From Candidatus Cloacimonadota bacterium (GTDB lineage Bacteria; Cloacimonadota; Cloacimonadia; Cloacimonadales; TCS61), in NCBI GenBank assembly GCA_016935235.1, contig JAFGRJ010000038.1, forward strand, positions 1-33,356: a stretch of DNA of 33,356 nt. Reading direction: 5' to 3'. Each line of letters begins with the position of its first letter. Within the stretch, counting starts at the first letter, position 1. Both the position numbers and the translations under genes were made by a program. Below the pieces are notes generated by a model, which worked only from the letters and a program-made list of their open reading frames with translations, was not told where the DNA came from and ran no database searches. Shown here piece by piece: positions 33,298 through 33,356 of this stretch.

Positions 33298-33356
33298 ATG
33301 TCCAAAAGAGATTATTATGAAATTCTGGGATTGGAAAAAAATGCCACCGAAGCAGA
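33298..33356 (+). CDS. dnaJ: Molecular chaperone DnaJ, partial (N-terminus only)
   Basis: Only the first 19 codons lie in the window. They read SKRDYYEILGLEKNATEA, the start of a J domain (YYEILG-type), with AAGGAA 6 bases before the ATG. Position after dnaK in a hrcA-grpE-dnaK operon supports DnaJ over other J-domain proteins. The HPD motif and zinc domain lie beyond the edge. Confidence 0.9.
   Translation, partial: MSKRDYYEILGLEKNATEA

Noticed and set aside
1-33356. CRISPR array, tRNA/rRNA genes, insertion sequences, toxin-antitoxin or phage-defence genes
   Set aside because: I looked for regular direct repeats, T-loop-like sequences, transposase motifs and known defence motifs in all gaps and frames and saw none.

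Overview
The window is a compact chromosomal segment (roughly 42% G+C by eye) from a Gram-negative, rod-shaped bacterium of the FCB group. Cloacimonadota, or a close candidate phylum, is my best guess. The basis is a secreted C25 (gingipain-like) peptidase and a beta-propeller protein that both end in the YPNP-type C-terminal sorting/FlgD-like module common in FCB secretomes, a DUF4837-like lipoprotein, a complete mre/PBP2/RodA operon, and a DnaK that appears to carry the Gram-negative-type insert. The taxon is inference. I saw no tRNA, rRNA, CRISPR array, insertion sequence or prophage gene.

Layout. (1) 1-5891, minus strand: an envelope and housekeeping block. xseB-ispA is followed after a 253 bp gap by dut-trmN6-ftsE-like-ftsX-like-pgsA-lipoprotein, whose last four genes overlap stop to start. 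An M23 peptidase with one membrane anchor lies upstream of xseB. (2) 6056-7440, plus strand: a phosphotransbutyrylase-like gene and rlmH. (3) 7482-11849, minus strand: a soluble P-type-ATPase-like HAD protein, a TPR-PAS-histidine kinase and a YcaQ-type DNA glycosylase. (4) 12221-18757, plus strand: a TrmB-family regulator in an operon with a secreted propeller protein, a strong terminator, then the C25 peptidase. (5) 18876-20278, plus strand: cdd and trxB, facing an unrecognised 88-residue gene on the minus strand. (6) 20728-26660, minus strand: the elongasome operon mreB-mreC-[CofE-like gene]-mreD-mrdA-rodA. (7) 27004-33356, plus strand: ruvB-rarA, then the heat-shock operon hrcA-grpE-dnaK-dnaJ (dnaJ cut by the window edge).

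How the genes fit together. Much of the window serves the cell envelope: polyprenyl precursors (IspA), phosphatidylglycerol (PgsA), peptidoglycan hydrolysis and its regulation (M23 peptidase, FtsEX-like pair) and lateral wall synthesis (MreBCD, PBP2, RodA). The rest covers DNA repair and nucleotide metabolism (Dut, XseB, YcaQ-like, RuvB, RarA, Cdd), redox (TrxB) and chaperones.

Most interesting points: a coenzyme-F420 gamma-glutamyl-ligase-like gene translationally coupled between mreC and mreD; an FtsE-like ATPase altered at nearly every catalytic motif; two half-degenerate CIRCE operators flanking the hrcA promoter; a TrmB regulator with palindromic promoter elements driving a secreted propeller protein; and a recurring TTGACA box upstream of many transcription units without a convincing -10 box.
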